Below, piece by piece: positions 7,680 to 15,690 of a stretch of 64,000 nucleotides of DNA. The translations under genes and the position numbers were made by a program. This stretch comes from Terriglobales bacterium (GTDB lineage: Bacteria > Acidobacteriota > Terriglobia > Terriglobales > Acidobacteriaceae). Below the pieces are notes generated by a model. That model worked only from the letters and a program-made list of their open reading frames with translations, was not told where the DNA came from and searched no databases. Where the stretch lies: assembly GCA_035651995.1 (NCBI GenBank), contig DASRER010000014.1, positions 1 to 64,000 on the forward strand, read 5' to 3'. Each line of letters begins with the position of its first letter. Within the stretch, counting starts at the first letter, position 1.

Positions 7680-8615
7680 ATGCTGGCAAAATTCCACGAG
7701 GGCGAGCTCGAGGTCCAGCGGCGCGCCGGCGTCCCCTCCGACGTACCGCTCGGCAAGAGCCTGCGTACGTCGATTCCCGCACAGGTGGAACCGTTTCTCG
7801 CCGAGCTGCCGTTCGTGGTGGTGGCCTCGGTCTCATTGAATGGCGATGTTTGGGCATCGCTGCTTTCCGGCCAGCCGGGTTTTCTGCGTGCGCTCGACGA
7901 GCACACGATCGCAATCGCCGCCGGGATCGCCACTCATGATCCGCTCTTCGCAAACCTGAGCAGCGGACCCGGCGCGCCGGTTGGACTGTTGGCCATCGAT
8001 CTTGCAACGCGGCGCCGGGTGCGCCTCAACGGCAGCGCGCAACTACTCGGCGACGATGAAGTCCGAGTCGAAGTTGGCGAGGTGTTCTTCAACTGCCCGC
8101 AATACATTCAACTGCGCGGGCTCGAGCGGGTGGGGCAGGGCGCGCCCCTCGCTTTGGTGGAGACCCGTCGCGGTACGATGCTCACCCAGGAGCAGGTCTG
8201 CGCCATCGCGCACGCCGACACCTTCTTTATCGCGAGTGCTCACTCGTCGCGCGGCGCCGACGCGTCACATCGCGGCGGCAGTCCGGGTTTTGTGCGCGTG
8301 GAATCGCCGCGGCGCCTGCTCTTTCCCGATTACTCCGGCAACAACATGTTCCAGACGCTCGGGAATCTGGTGATGAACCCGCGCAGCGGGCTGCTGTTCG
8401 TGGACTTCATGCGCGGGTCCACCTTGCAGCTCGCCGGCGCCGCGCGCGTGCTTTGGGACGACCCCCGCTTGCCGCAGTTCCCCGGGGCGCTCCGGCTGGT
8501 GGAGTTCGAGATCGCGGAAGTCGTTCAGGCACGGGAAGCGATCGAGTGGCGCGGCGATGTGCTGCAATACTCGCCGGTGAATCCGCCGGCGCCCTCGGCG
8601 CTGCCCGAACCCTGA
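7680..8615 (+). CDS. Pyridoxamine 5'-phosphate oxidase-like FMN-binding protein
   Basis: A 311-residue protein of the split-barrel flavin-binding family. Supporting segments are ELPFVVVASVSLNGDVWASLL, a repeated barrel unit later (TFFIASAHSSRG), SGNNMFQTLGNLVMNPRSG and LLFVDFMRGSTLQLAGAARVLW. Such two-barrel proteins are usually annotated as pyridoxamine phosphate oxidase-related; the true reaction is unknown. ATG 7680 is the only sensible start but has no clear Shine-Dalgarno. The gene is divergent from the thioesterase gene. Confidence 0.75.
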   Translation: MLAKFHEGELEVQRRAGVPSDVPLGKSLRTSIPAQVEPFLAELPFVVVASVSLNGDVWASLLSGQPGFLRALDEHTIAIAAGIATHDPLFANLSSGPGAPVGLLAIDLATRRRVRLNGSAQLLGDDEVRVEVGEVFFNCPQYIQLRGLERVGQGAPLALVETRRGTMLTQEQVCAIAHADTFFIASAHSSRGADASHRGGSPGFVRVESPRRLLFPDYSGNNMFQTLGNLVMNPRSGLLFVDFMRGSTLQLAGAARVLWDDPRLPQFPGALRLVEFEIAEVVQAREAIEWRGDVLQYSPVNPPAPSALPEP

Positions 8616-8737
8616 ACCGCGGGCAGCGGCCCTCATTTATTTCCTCTCCGGCGGAAATCCGCTCTGCGGTCCTGGCGCGTACCTCCCACAGCCCGCCAAG
8701 GGCTCGCGACACAATCCGCAATTCGAGGAGATTCGGT

Positions 8738-9064
8738 ATGAAGAAGTTGTTTGTCCTGGCATTGGCCCTGACGCTGACGGTGGGTACCTGCGCGTTCGCC
8801 CAGGGTATGTCCGGCGGCAGCGACAGCAAGAAGATGTCGGAGAACCCGCCGCTGAAGACCATGGCCGGCACCATCAGCGCCGACGGCACCAAGTTCACCC
8901 CCGACAAGGACAAATCCAAGTCGTGGGGCATCGTCAATCCGGAAGACGTGAAGGGGCACGAAGGCCATCACGTGAAGCTCCAGGCCCACGTTTACGCTGA
9001 CAAAAACCAGATCCACGTCATGAAGGTGGACATGATCTCAGCCGACAAGATGGGGAAGAAGTAG
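8738..9064 (+). CDS. Small secreted hypothetical protein
   Basis: A 108-residue protein with a clear Sec signal peptide (MKKLFVLALALTLTVGTCAFA, cut near residue 21) and a Lys/His-rich mature part. Segments such as TMAGTISADGTKF, WGIVNPEDVKGHEGHHVKLQ and IHVMKVDMISADKMGKK suggest a small beta-barrel fold of the kind found in uncharacterised acidobacterial proteins. GAGGAG lies 8 bases before ATG 8738. An intrinsic terminator follows. Function unknown. Confidence 0.8.
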   Translation: MKKLFVLALALTLTVGTCAFAQGMSGGSDSKKMSENPPLKTMAGTISADGTKFTPDKDKSKSWGIVNPEDVKGHEGHHVKLQAHVYADKNQIHVMKVDMISADKMGKK

Positions 9065-9080
9065 TCCTGGGCGATCCGGC

Positions 9081-9107
9081 AAAAGAGCGGCTGCGGGCCG
9101 CTTTTTT
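9081..9107 (+). terminator. Intrinsic terminator after the small secreted protein gene
   Basis: AGCGGC (9086-9091) pairs with GCCGCT (9097-9102) over a 5-base loop. The stem is flanked by AAAA upstream and six T downstream. Confidence 0.88.
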
Positions 9108-9277
9108 GCTGCAAAAAGTGCGGGAACCGAGCCCCAAGTGCCGGGCGTACAACGAACCAATGGCCCTCCAGAGGCGCCCATTTGTTAACCGGGATAGCAC
9201 CTAAAGGCCATAGTCAATAACTAACTTGGTACCACAACCTGCGACTAAAGTGTCGCATGTTGACGCATGTTTTTGCT

Positions 9278-9305
9278 TTGAATAGAAGCCCTTTCCCCCT
9301 ATACT
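9278..9305 (+). promoter_or_regulatory. Candidate sigma-70 promoter for the 51-residue secreted peptide gene
   Basis: TTGAAT (9278-9283) and TATACT (9300-9305) are separated by 16 bases, and match the -35 and -10 consensus at 4 and 5 of 6 positions. They lie 82 bases upstream of the GTG start at 9387. Confidence 0.5.
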
Positions 9306-9386
9306 TTCATCCTGCGACGCCCTAGCCAGCGGCGCGGTGGTCATTTGTAAGACATCCCTAAGTTCCCAAAAACAGAGGAGATTCCC

Positions 9387-9542
9387 GTGAAGAAGATCGT
9401 GCGCATCCTTGCTCTCACCATGGTTCTGGCCGGTACGTACTCTGCCGCGATGTCCCCGGTTCGCGAAGCCTTCGGCGGCGGTGGGCCTGCGCCCTTGTGC
9501 GATCCGGCTAACCCGAAGTGTGACGTAGATCCCAACTGGTAG
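9387..9542 (+). CDS. 51-residue secreted peptide with two cysteines
   Basis: A GTG-started frame of 51 codons. AGAGGAG sits 6 bases upstream, an ideal Shine-Dalgarno. The N-terminus KKIVRILALTMVLAGTYSAA is a signal peptide. The mature part would be about 30 residues: SPVREAFGGGGPAPL, then CDPANPKCDVDPNW with two cysteines seven residues apart. The gene stands alone between a terminator and promoter upstream and a membrane-protein gene downstream. A secreted peptide, signal or small structural protein are possible; nothing recognisable identifies it. The combination of start, ribosome site, signal peptide and promoter makes it likely to be real. Confidence 0.65.
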   Translation: MKKIVRILALTMVLAGTYSAAMSPVREAFGGGGPAPLCDPANPKCDVDPNW

Positions 9543-9644
9543 CCAGTAAAAAACACCCTGACCAGGTAACCAACGTAACGGACTTGGTGGCAACAACTTG
9601 CTTGTCATCAGGTGGGCGTGGAGGTATGCTTTGCCTTCGCCCAA

Positions 9645-10469
9645 ATGACCAAATTCTTATTCCACGCGCTGTTTAACATCCAGCCTCTGCTGGAAGGGCT
9701 GGTTCTTTGGTTCATGTTCCGCCGTCATCTGCATCGGCGGTACCCTCTGTTCTTTTCGTTTGTGATTTTCAACCTTCTTTCCTGGTTCGTGTACCAGGTC
9801 GCCCACTCCATCTCCTACCGAGCGTACTTCTACGCCTATTGGACCACCTCGGCCCTGTACGCCTTGATGGCCTTCGCGGTCATCTACGAGATCTTCACCA
9901 GCATGTTCCGTCGGCATGAGGGTCTGCGAGACTTCGGCACGGTGCTGTTCCAGTGGTCGGGTGTGGTGGTGGTCATGATGGGCATGATGATGCTGGCCTC
10001 GGGATTCGGCGCGACGGCCCCCCAGATTGTCTCGGTCATCCTCAGCATCGAGCGCGCGGTCGGGATCATGCAGTGCGGGCTGCTGCTGCTCGTGGTTCTC
10101 TTCTCCTCGCACCTGGCGCTGACGTGGCGCCATCAGATTTCCGGCATCGCGCTGGGACTCGGCGTTTCCGCTACTGTCGAGTTGATCCTCTACACGCAGC
10201 GCATTCGCGGCGTGTTTGGCGACACCGCGCTGAACATGATGCGCATGACCTCGTTCGACATCATGCTGCTCATCTGGCTCGGCTACATGCTGCTGCCGGT
10301 CCCGGCCGAAGTCGTCCCCAACCTGCTGCTGCGTACGCAGCGCTGGAGCGAGGCGCTGGTGGATGCCACCATGCCCGAGACCGACCAGACGGTGCTGGTT
10401 GGTATACAAAGCATCGTGGACCGCGCCCTCACCAAGCGAAACGGCTCGTCGGACCCGGAAAAGAGCTAA
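9645..10469 (+). CDS. Seven-helix integral membrane protein, unknown function
   Basis: About 274 residues from ATG 9645 with seven likely membrane helices, for example LLEGLVLWFMF, PLFFSFVIFNLLSWFVY, ALYALMAFAVIYEIF, VVVVMMGMMMLASGF and FDIMLLIWLGYMLL. The C-terminus is soluble and polar (DATMPETDQTVLVGIQSIVDRALTK). The fold pattern resembles uncharacterised acidobacterial membrane proteins; no catalytic motif was seen. The frame is open to a GTG at 9612, and neither start has a good ribosome site, so the first residues are uncertain. Next gene is 95 bases on. Confidence 0.7.
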   Translation: MTKFLFHALFNIQPLLEGLVLWFMFRRHLHRRYPLFFSFVIFNLLSWFVYQVAHSISYRAYFYAYWTTSALYALMAFAVIYEIFTSMFRRHEGLRDFGTVLFQWSGVVVVMMGMMMLASGFGATAPQIVSVILSIERAVGIMQCGLLLLVVLFSSHLALTWRHQISGIALGLGVSATVELILYTQRIRGVFGDTALNMMRMTSFDIMLLIWLGYMLLPVPAEVVPNLLLRTQRWSEALVDATMPETDQTVLVGIQSIVDRALTKRNGSSDPEKS

Positions 10470-10564
10470 GCGGTCCTTCATCCCTGACTTTTCCACTGCG
10501 CCGAGTTCCGTCTCGGCCGCGACCGCCACGTAACCCCTCGCAAACGGCTTGCGTCTAATGACAG

Positions 10565-12013
10565 GTGCAAGACGGGCCTTCCCCAGGGATCCAGGGACCC
10601 GGGCCGAACCTGCAGTCGGGTGCTGCAACGGCTCCGCTGTCCTTCTCCTCCCAGGCCGCCACCTGGGACGTTGCCACGCTTCCGCCGGCGTCTGACGCCG
10701 CGACCTCTCCTTCCGCCGCCGCATGGTTCCGGCTCCCATGGGCCATCGTTGTCTTCGCTGTGCTGCTGCGACTGTTGGTGATGACGGCCGGGCACACGTA
10801 TCGCTTCAGCGGCAGTGAAGGGAACTTCGGCTTTGGATGGGAGAGCGGACGCATCGCCGCCTCGCTCGTCGCGGGCAATGGCTTCAGCTCGCCCTTTGCG
10901 CGTCCCACCGGCCCGTCGGCGTGGGTTGCGCCGCTGTACCCGGCGATCATCGCCGGCGTCTTCCGCGTCTTTGGCGTTTACACGTTCGCGTCCGCCTGGA
11001 CGCTGCTGGCCCTCAACTCAGTTTTCTCCGCGCTGACGTGCCTGGCGCTCTGGGGCATCGGGGAAATGGCTTTCGACCGGCGGCTCGCCGTGTGGTCGGC
11101 GTGGACGTGGGCGCTGTTGCCATATTCCATCTATTGGGCCGTTCGGTGGGTCTGGGAGACGTCGCTTTCGGCGCTGCTGCTGAGCGTCGCGGTGCTGCTC
11201 GCCCTGCGGCTGGCGCGCGCGTCGCGCATGCGTGACTGGGCGTTCACGGGCCTGGTTTGGGGCGCGATCGCGCTCGCCAATCCTTCTATGCTGAGCGTCA
11301 TGCCGTTTGCGCTGGCCTGGCCGGCGTGGCGAGTGATTTCGGCTGCTCGCCACAACTTCGCGCGAACGCTTCGCGGCCCGGCACTGGCCGCCGGCATCGG
11401 GCTGGCATGCATCACGCCGTGGCTCATCCGCGATTATCGCGTGTTCGGCACGTTCATTTTCATCCGAAGCAATCTGGGCGCCGAGCTGCGCATGGGGAAC
11501 TCGGAAGCGGCCGAAGGGCTGTGGATGTGGTGGGTCCACCCCTCGCAGAACGCCGTCGAGCTCGACCGCGTGGCCCGGATGGGTGAAGTCAACTACGCAC
11601 GCGCGCGCAAGCAGGAGGCGCTGCGCTTCATTGCCGCGCACCCGGGTCGTTTTGCGCGGCTGTGCGCGCGCCGCTTCGCCTTCTACTGGGCGGGGACGCC
11701 CCGCAATTACGAGTACAGCTTCGGATCGCGCGCGCGCACGGCGTTGTTCGTCCTCTCGTCGGCACTGGCTGGCTGGGGACTCGTGTTGGCCATTCGTAAC
11801 CGGCGTCGAGGGGCGTGGCTGTTTGCTGCCGTCATGCTCGTGTACCCTGCGGTTTACTACATAACGTTCCCGCACCCGCGTTATCGCCATCCCATCGAGC
11901 CCTTGATGACCGTTCTCGGACTCTACGTGCTCTCACTGGCTGTGCCGCGACGCCTCACTCAGGGCGCAGCGCCCGAGCCGGAGCCGCTCACCGCCCTGCC
12001 TGAGGCTGCCTAG
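10565..12013 (+). CDS. Polytopic membrane glycosyltransferase (GT39/ArnT-like)
   Basis: A 482-residue protein with a Pro/Ala-rich N-terminus and about ten membrane helices from residue 60 on. The order of features fits the lipid-linked-sugar GT-C transferases: an early loop (GFGWESGRIAASLVAGNGF), many hydrophobic helices and a C-terminal PHPRYRHPIEPLM, the usual basic R-H-rich region near the last helices. It would move a sugar from a polyprenyl-phosphate donor on the outer face of the membrane; donor and acceptor are unknown. The start is GTG 10565, without a strong ribosome site, and an internal start is possible. Confidence 0.68.
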   Translation: MQDGPSPGIQGPGPNLQSGAATAPLSFSSQAATWDVATLPPASDAATSPSAAAWFRLPWAIVVFAVLLRLLVMTAGHTYRFSGSEGNFGFGWESGRIAASLVAGNGFSSPFARPTGPSAWVAPLYPAIIAGVFRVFGVYTFASAWTLLALNSVFSALTCLALWGIGEMAFDRRLAVWSAWTWALLPYSIYWAVRWVWETSLSALLLSVAVLLALRLARASRMRDWAFTGLVWGAIALANPSMLSVMPFALAWPAWRVISAARHNFARTLRGPALAAGIGLACITPWLIRDYRVFGTFIFIRSNLGAELRMGNSEAAEGLWMWWVHPSQNAVELDRVARMGEVNYARARKQEALRFIAAHPGRFARLCARRFAFYWAGTPRNYEYSFGSRARTALFVLSSALAGWGLVLAIRNRRRGAWLFAAVMLVYPAVYYITFPHPRYRHPIEPLMTVLGLYVLSLAVPRRLTQGAAPEPEPLTALPEAA

Positions 12014-12014
12014 C

Positions 12015-12047
12015 CTTCCAGCAAACCAGTGGAAGCTCGGCTATAAT
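12015..12047 (+). promoter_or_regulatory. Candidate promoter of the PpiD/SurA-like gene
   Basis: A perfect TATAAT lies at 12042-12047, 36 bases before the start at 12083. A small inverted repeat (CTTCCA 12015-12020, TGGAAG 12030-12035) covers the place where a -35 box would be; no good -35 was seen, so an activator or weak promoter is possible. Confidence 0.5.
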
Positions 12048-12082
12048 CAAACGTTCCGCCATCTTCTTTTGGAGTCATTGGA

Positions 12083-14068
12083 ATGATTCGTTTCCTTCAA
12101 ACCCCTGGCCCGGCCAAGAAGATTGTTCTCGGCGGCATTCTGCTGGTCATCTGCGTGGCCATGGTCATCACCCTCGTTCCCGGCGGCATTCTGGGCGACA
12201 ACTTTGCCGGCGGCGCCCGCGGCACGCTGGCCAAGGTCGGCAATCAGGAAGTGACCTCGCTGGAAGTCCAGAACCTGGCCCGCCAGATCGGCCGCCAGCA
12301 GTTCGGCGGACGCGTGCCTGAGCAGCTTGTCCCGTTCCTGATGCAGCAGGCCGCCAACAGCCTGATCCTGCAGAAGGCCATGTTGCAGGAAGCCGATCGC
12401 CTGGGCTTGCGCGTGACCGACGCCGAGCTCCGCGACGCGCTGCGCCAGGGTGAGTTCGGGCGCGCTTTGTTCCCGAACGGTAACTTCGTCGGCCAGGAAG
12501 CCTACGACAACTTTGTCGCCCAGAACTTCGGCATGGGCGTGCAGCAGTTCGAGCAGCTCTTCAAGACGCAGCTGGCGCTGAACAAGCTGCAGAGCGCGAT
12601 CGCGGCCGGCGTGGGTGTGACCGACGACGAGGTGCAGAAGGAGTTCCAGAAACAAAACACCAAGGTGAAGCTCGACTACGCCCTGCTGACGGCGGACGAG
12701 CTTGCCAAGCAGGTGAAGCCCGCCGAATCGGAGCTGCGTGCGTTCTACGAAGCCGGCAAGAACACGCGCTATGCGAGTTCCAGCCCCGAGAAGCGCAAGC
12801 TGAAGTACATCGTGGTCGACACCTCCAACATCGTGGAACAGGCCAAGAACCAGATCAAGCCCGCCGAGATCGAGGCTTTCTACCAGCAGAACCAGGACCA
12901 GTACCGTGTCCCGGAGAGCGCCAAGGTCAGCCACATCCTGATCAAGACGCCGCCGCCCGGCCCGGACGGAAAAGTTGACGCGAAAGGCGATGCCGAAGCG
13001 CGGCAGAAGGCGGAAGACATCCTGAAGAAGCTGCGCTCGGGCGCCAATTTCGCCGAGATGGCGAAGAAGGAGTCGCAGGACCCGGGCAGCGCCAAGAACG
13101 GCGGCTCGCTGGGCACGATCGAGCGCGGGCGCACGGTTCCGGAGTTCGAGCAGGCTTCATTCAGCCAGCCGGTGGGCAAGATCGGCGACCTAGTGAAGTC
13201 CACTTACGGCTACCACATCATTCGCGTGGACGAGCGCACCGAGGCGCACCTTAAGCCGCTCTCCGAGGTACGCAATTCAATCGCTGATACGCTCGCGCAG
13301 CAGCGCGCCGCGACAGCCGGCGATCAGCTGGCCAACCGCGTGCTGAACGCGGCGCGCAGCGGCGGCCTGGAGAAGGCCGCGGCGGAGAACCACCTGAACG
13401 TGGTGACCACCGACTGGGTCAAGCGCAGCGACTCGCTTCCCGGCGTCGGGGTGAACGGCGAGTTCATGGCCGCCGCGTTCAATCAGCAGAAGGGCGGGCA
13501 GCCCGAGCTGGCCAAGACCGCGCAGGGCTACGCTGTGGTTCAGGCGGTGGACGTAAAGCCTGCGTCGGCAGCCACCTTCGAGGAGATCCGCAACCAGGTG
13601 GAGGGCGAGTTCAAGCAGGAACGCGCTGTTGGCATGCTGGGACGCAAGGCGCGTGAACTGGCTGATCGCGCACGAGCGCTGCACGATCTGAAGAAGGCGG
13701 CCAAGGAGCTGAATGTTCCCGTTAAGACGAGCGAACTGGTCACCATCGACAGCCAGGTGCCCGACTTGGGCGGAATGAGCGGACCTGTTTCCGTGGCGTT
13801 CGACATGAAGCCGGGCGAGATCAGCGACGCGATCAACATTCCGGCGGGCGAAACCATCATCCAGATCGCCGAGAAGCAGCAGCCCTCGGCCGAGGACTAC
13901 GCCAAGAAGCGCGAGCAGATCCGCGAGACGCTGGTGCAGAAGAAGCGCCGCGACCGCATGGACCTGTTCAGCGGCAGCCTGCGCGCCCGCATGGAGAAGG
14001 ACGGCAGCATCCGCATCAACCAGGAAGAGTGGAACCGCCTGTTCGGCAGCGCGCCGCAGCAGGGATAG
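12083..14068 (+). CDS. Membrane-anchored peptidyl-prolyl isomerase / chaperone (PpiD/SurA type)
   Basis: A 661-residue envelope chaperone. One N-terminal helix (IVLGGILLVICVAMVITLV) anchors it with the body outside the cytoplasm, as in PpiD. Residues 45-200 form a SurA-like N domain (GNQEVTSLEVQNLARQIG). A parvulin domain spans about 275-375 (AKVSHILIKTPPPGP, then FAEMAKKESQDPGSAKNGG and VKSTYGYHIIRVDE). A second, degenerate helper region follows to residue 620. It would assist folding of exported and outer-membrane proteins. TTGGAG precedes ATG 12083. Its terminator is embedded in the convergent gene at 14144-14173. Confidence 0.88.
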   Translation: MIRFLQTPGPAKKIVLGGILLVICVAMVITLVPGGILGDNFAGGARGTLAKVGNQEVTSLEVQNLARQIGRQQFGGRVPEQLVPFLMQQAANSLILQKAMLQEADRLGLRVTDAELRDALRQGEFGRALFPNGNFVGQEAYDNFVAQNFGMGVQQFEQLFKTQLALNKLQSAIAAGVGVTDDEVQKEFQKQNTKVKLDYALLTADELAKQVKPAESELRAFYEAGKNTRYASSSPEKRKLKYIVVDTSNIVEQAKNQIKPAEIEAFYQQNQDQYRVPESAKVSHILIKTPPPGPDGKVDAKGDAEARQKAEDILKKLRSGANFAEMAKKESQDPGSAKNGGSLGTIERGRTVPEFEQASFSQPVGKIGDLVKSTYGYHIIRVDERTEAHLKPLSEVRNSIADTLAQQRAATAGDQLANRVLNAARSGGLEKAAAENHLNVVTTDWVKRSDSLPGVGVNGEFMAAAFNQQKGGQPELAKTAQGYAVVQAVDVKPASAATFEEIRNQVEGEFKQERAVGMLGRKARELADRARALHDLKKAAKELNVPVKTSELVTIDSQVPDLGGMSGPVSVAFDMKPGEISDAINIPAGETIIQIAEKQQPSAEDYAKKREQIRETLVQKKRRDRMDLFSGSLRARMEKDGSIRINQEEWNRLFGSAPQQG

Positions 14069-14091
14069 TCATTCTGCCGAGACGCAGCTGG

Positions 14092-15294
14092 CTACGTCCC
14101 GCCGCGCGAGGAGGCAAACTCGCCGCGCGAGGAGGCAAACCTCAGGCCGCTCAATTGGGCGGCCTTTTCTTTTCCCACGCCTTTGGCCAGCAGCAGCGCG
14201 TGGAAGCTCTCGCCCATTCCCGCAGGCGTGACCAGGTGCTTGAGTTGCAGCGCGCGTTTGGCGTGCTCCTGCGGCCGCGTGCTGTCTTCGAAGATTTCCG
14301 CGAACTGGTCCGCTTCGCCGATGCCCATGAGCAGCTGAGATTGGGTCACCATGGCGACGGGCCCGATTCCGGCGGCGCGCGCCAGCTGGCCGAGCGCGGT
14401 GAAGTTCACGTGCGCGGTAATGTCCTGCTCGCCGGGCGCTTCGTACGGATCGCGGCTCAGCGTGTGCCGGCGGAAGGCGGCGATGGTCCCGCGATGGCGC
14501 CCTGCCAGCAGCTCGCCCCGCGTGTAGCCGTAGTCTACGGCGAGCACGAACCCGCGATGGAATGCTCCCGCGATCTGCCGGAGCCACTCCCTATAAGCCG
14601 GCGCTGCTTCCACACGCTCACCGTTTTCCGGGTGGACGCCGTAGCGATCGACGAATTCCAGGACCTCGGCTGAGGGCGGCGCGAACTGCTCGATGAAGTG
14701 CTGGTCGCGCATGCCCACGCGCACCTCGCCGCGATAGTCGAGCACTTCCACCGGCAGCGCGTCGAAGAACTCGTTGGCGAACACGATGGCATTCCCCGCA
14801 GGCGCGAGTTCGCTCATCCCCGCATGCACCGACGCGCGTTCCTGGGCGATATGCGGCCCAAACGTTGTCTGCAAGCGTGCGCGAAGCGACGGAGAGCTTT
14901 CAACGAGCCGATATCGCGCCGCCGCGTAGAAGCGGGGGTACTTCCTCTCGGCGTTAGCGAGCACATCCTGCGCGAAAAGGCCGCGGCCAGGCCCGAGTTC
15001 GATTACATCGAGCGATGGCGGCTCGCCGAGCGCGCGCCACATCTGGTCGAACTGGCGCGCCAGCAGGCGTCCGAACACGGCGCACACATCGCTCGACGTG
15101 TAGAAATCTCCGCCTTTGCCGAACTTCTCTTCCGCGCGCGAGTAGTAGCCCAACTCCGGGTGATAGAGGCAGAGCTCCATGTAGCGCGAGAAGGGAACCG
15201 GGCCGCGCCGCGCGATCTCTTCGGCGATGAGGCGGCGCAGCGGCGAGTCAGCCGGCGCCGGAGTCATTGGCCGCGGTTTGCCGATGGTGTTCAT
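14092..15294 (-). CDS. SAM-dependent methyltransferase, MidA/NDUFAF7 family
   Basis: A 400-residue protein of the family whose mitochondrial member methylates a complex I subunit. Visible are GPVPFSRYMELCLYHPELGYYS near the N-terminus, the SAM loop VIELGPGRGLFAQDVL, then FANEFFDALPVEV and VLAVDYGYTRGELLAGRHRGT. The start at 15294 overlaps the stop of the 98-residue gene by one base (TGATG). The C-terminus ends with a repeated FASSRG unit produced by a 21-base tandem duplication (14101-14140), and the last 25 codons also contain the terminator of the convergent chaperone gene. Bacterial substrates are not established. Confidence 0.85.
   Translation of the reverse strand: MNTIGKPRPMTPAPADSPLRRLIAEEIARRGPVPFSRYMELCLYHPELGYYSRAEEKFGKGGDFYTSSDVCAVFGRLLARQFDQMWRALGEPPSLDVIELGPGRGLFAQDVLANAERKYPRFYAAARYRLVESSPSLRARLQTTFGPHIAQERASVHAGMSELAPAGNAIVFANEFFDALPVEVLDYRGEVRVGMRDQHFIEQFAPPSAEVLEFVDRYGVHPENGERVEAAPAYREWLRQIAGAFHRGFVLAVDYGYTRGELLAGRHRGTIAAFRRHTLSRDPYEAPGEQDITAHVNFTALGQLARAAGIGPVAMVTQSQLLMGIGEADQFAEIFEDSTRPQEHAKRALQLKHLVTPAGMGESFHALLLAKGVGKEKAAQLSGLRFASSRGEFASSRGGT
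14101..14140. repeat. 21-base tandem duplication at the methyltransferase 3' end
   Basis: A 19-base unit (GCCGCGCGAGGAGGCAAAC) occurs at 14101-14119 and again, identical, at 14122-14140. It duplicates six to seven codons just before the stop. Confidence 0.9.
14144..14173 (+). terminator. Terminator of the PpiD/SurA-like gene inside the convergent coding region
   Basis: AGGCCGC (14144-14150) pairs with GCGGCCT (14159-14165) over an 8-base loop, followed by TTTTCTTTT. It lies about 75 bases after the chaperone stop and within the last codons of the minus-strand methyltransferase. Confidence 0.82.
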
Positions 15295-15590
15295 CACCGC
15301 TGATGCGCGTCCTGCTTGTTCTGCGGCGTGCGCACGAACATTTCGATCAGGTAGTCGTGCAGGCAGTCGAACAGCTGCCGCTGGAAGGTCCACTCGAACT
15401 GGGGATGATCGAGATCGCGCGGGTGCATCTGAAAAAAATAAGTGTGCACCGGCACGGACGGATCCTTGAAACGGATGATCACTTCCACGCCGTCGCCCTT
15501 GGCGCGCGCGCCGAAATCGAGCAGCGGGTGCTCGTAGAGCTCGAGCTGCCGCAGAACGCGCTCCAGGCGCGGCGAAGAAACGGGACCCAT
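15294..15590 (-). CDS. Conserved hypothetical 98-residue protein
   Basis: A 98-residue soluble protein with no recognised domain. It has an alpha/beta feel: LERVLRQLELYEHPLL, VEVIIRFKDPSVPVHTYFFQMH, then FEWTFQRQLFDCLHDYLIEMFVRT. The stop overlaps the methyltransferase start by one base, so the two are co-translated and may act together. ATG 15590 lies about 100 bases from the divergent membrane protein gene at 15691. Function unknown. Confidence 0.72.
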   Translation of the reverse strand: MGPVSSPRLERVLRQLELYEHPLLDFGARAKGDGVEVIIRFKDPSVPVHTYFFQMHPRDLDHPQFEWTFQRQLFDCLHDYLIEMFVRTPQNKQDAHQR

Positions 15591-15690
15591 TCCGGAATTC
15601 TACAGTGCCGCAAGCCATGGTTTACACTGCGGCCATCCTGCTCCCGGTTACGGCACAAGTCGCGCTTACCTCGATTGCGGACGGCCATTC

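Larger units (their letters stand above)
9065..9386 (+). other. Intergenic region with terminator, palindrome and candidate promoter
   Basis: Apart from the terminator at 9081-9107, this 322-base gap holds the palindrome TGCGAC-6-GTCGCA (9240-9257), a direct repeat CGCATGT..CGCATGT and a candidate promoter at 9278-9305. No open frame with coding character was seen. Confidence 0.5.
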
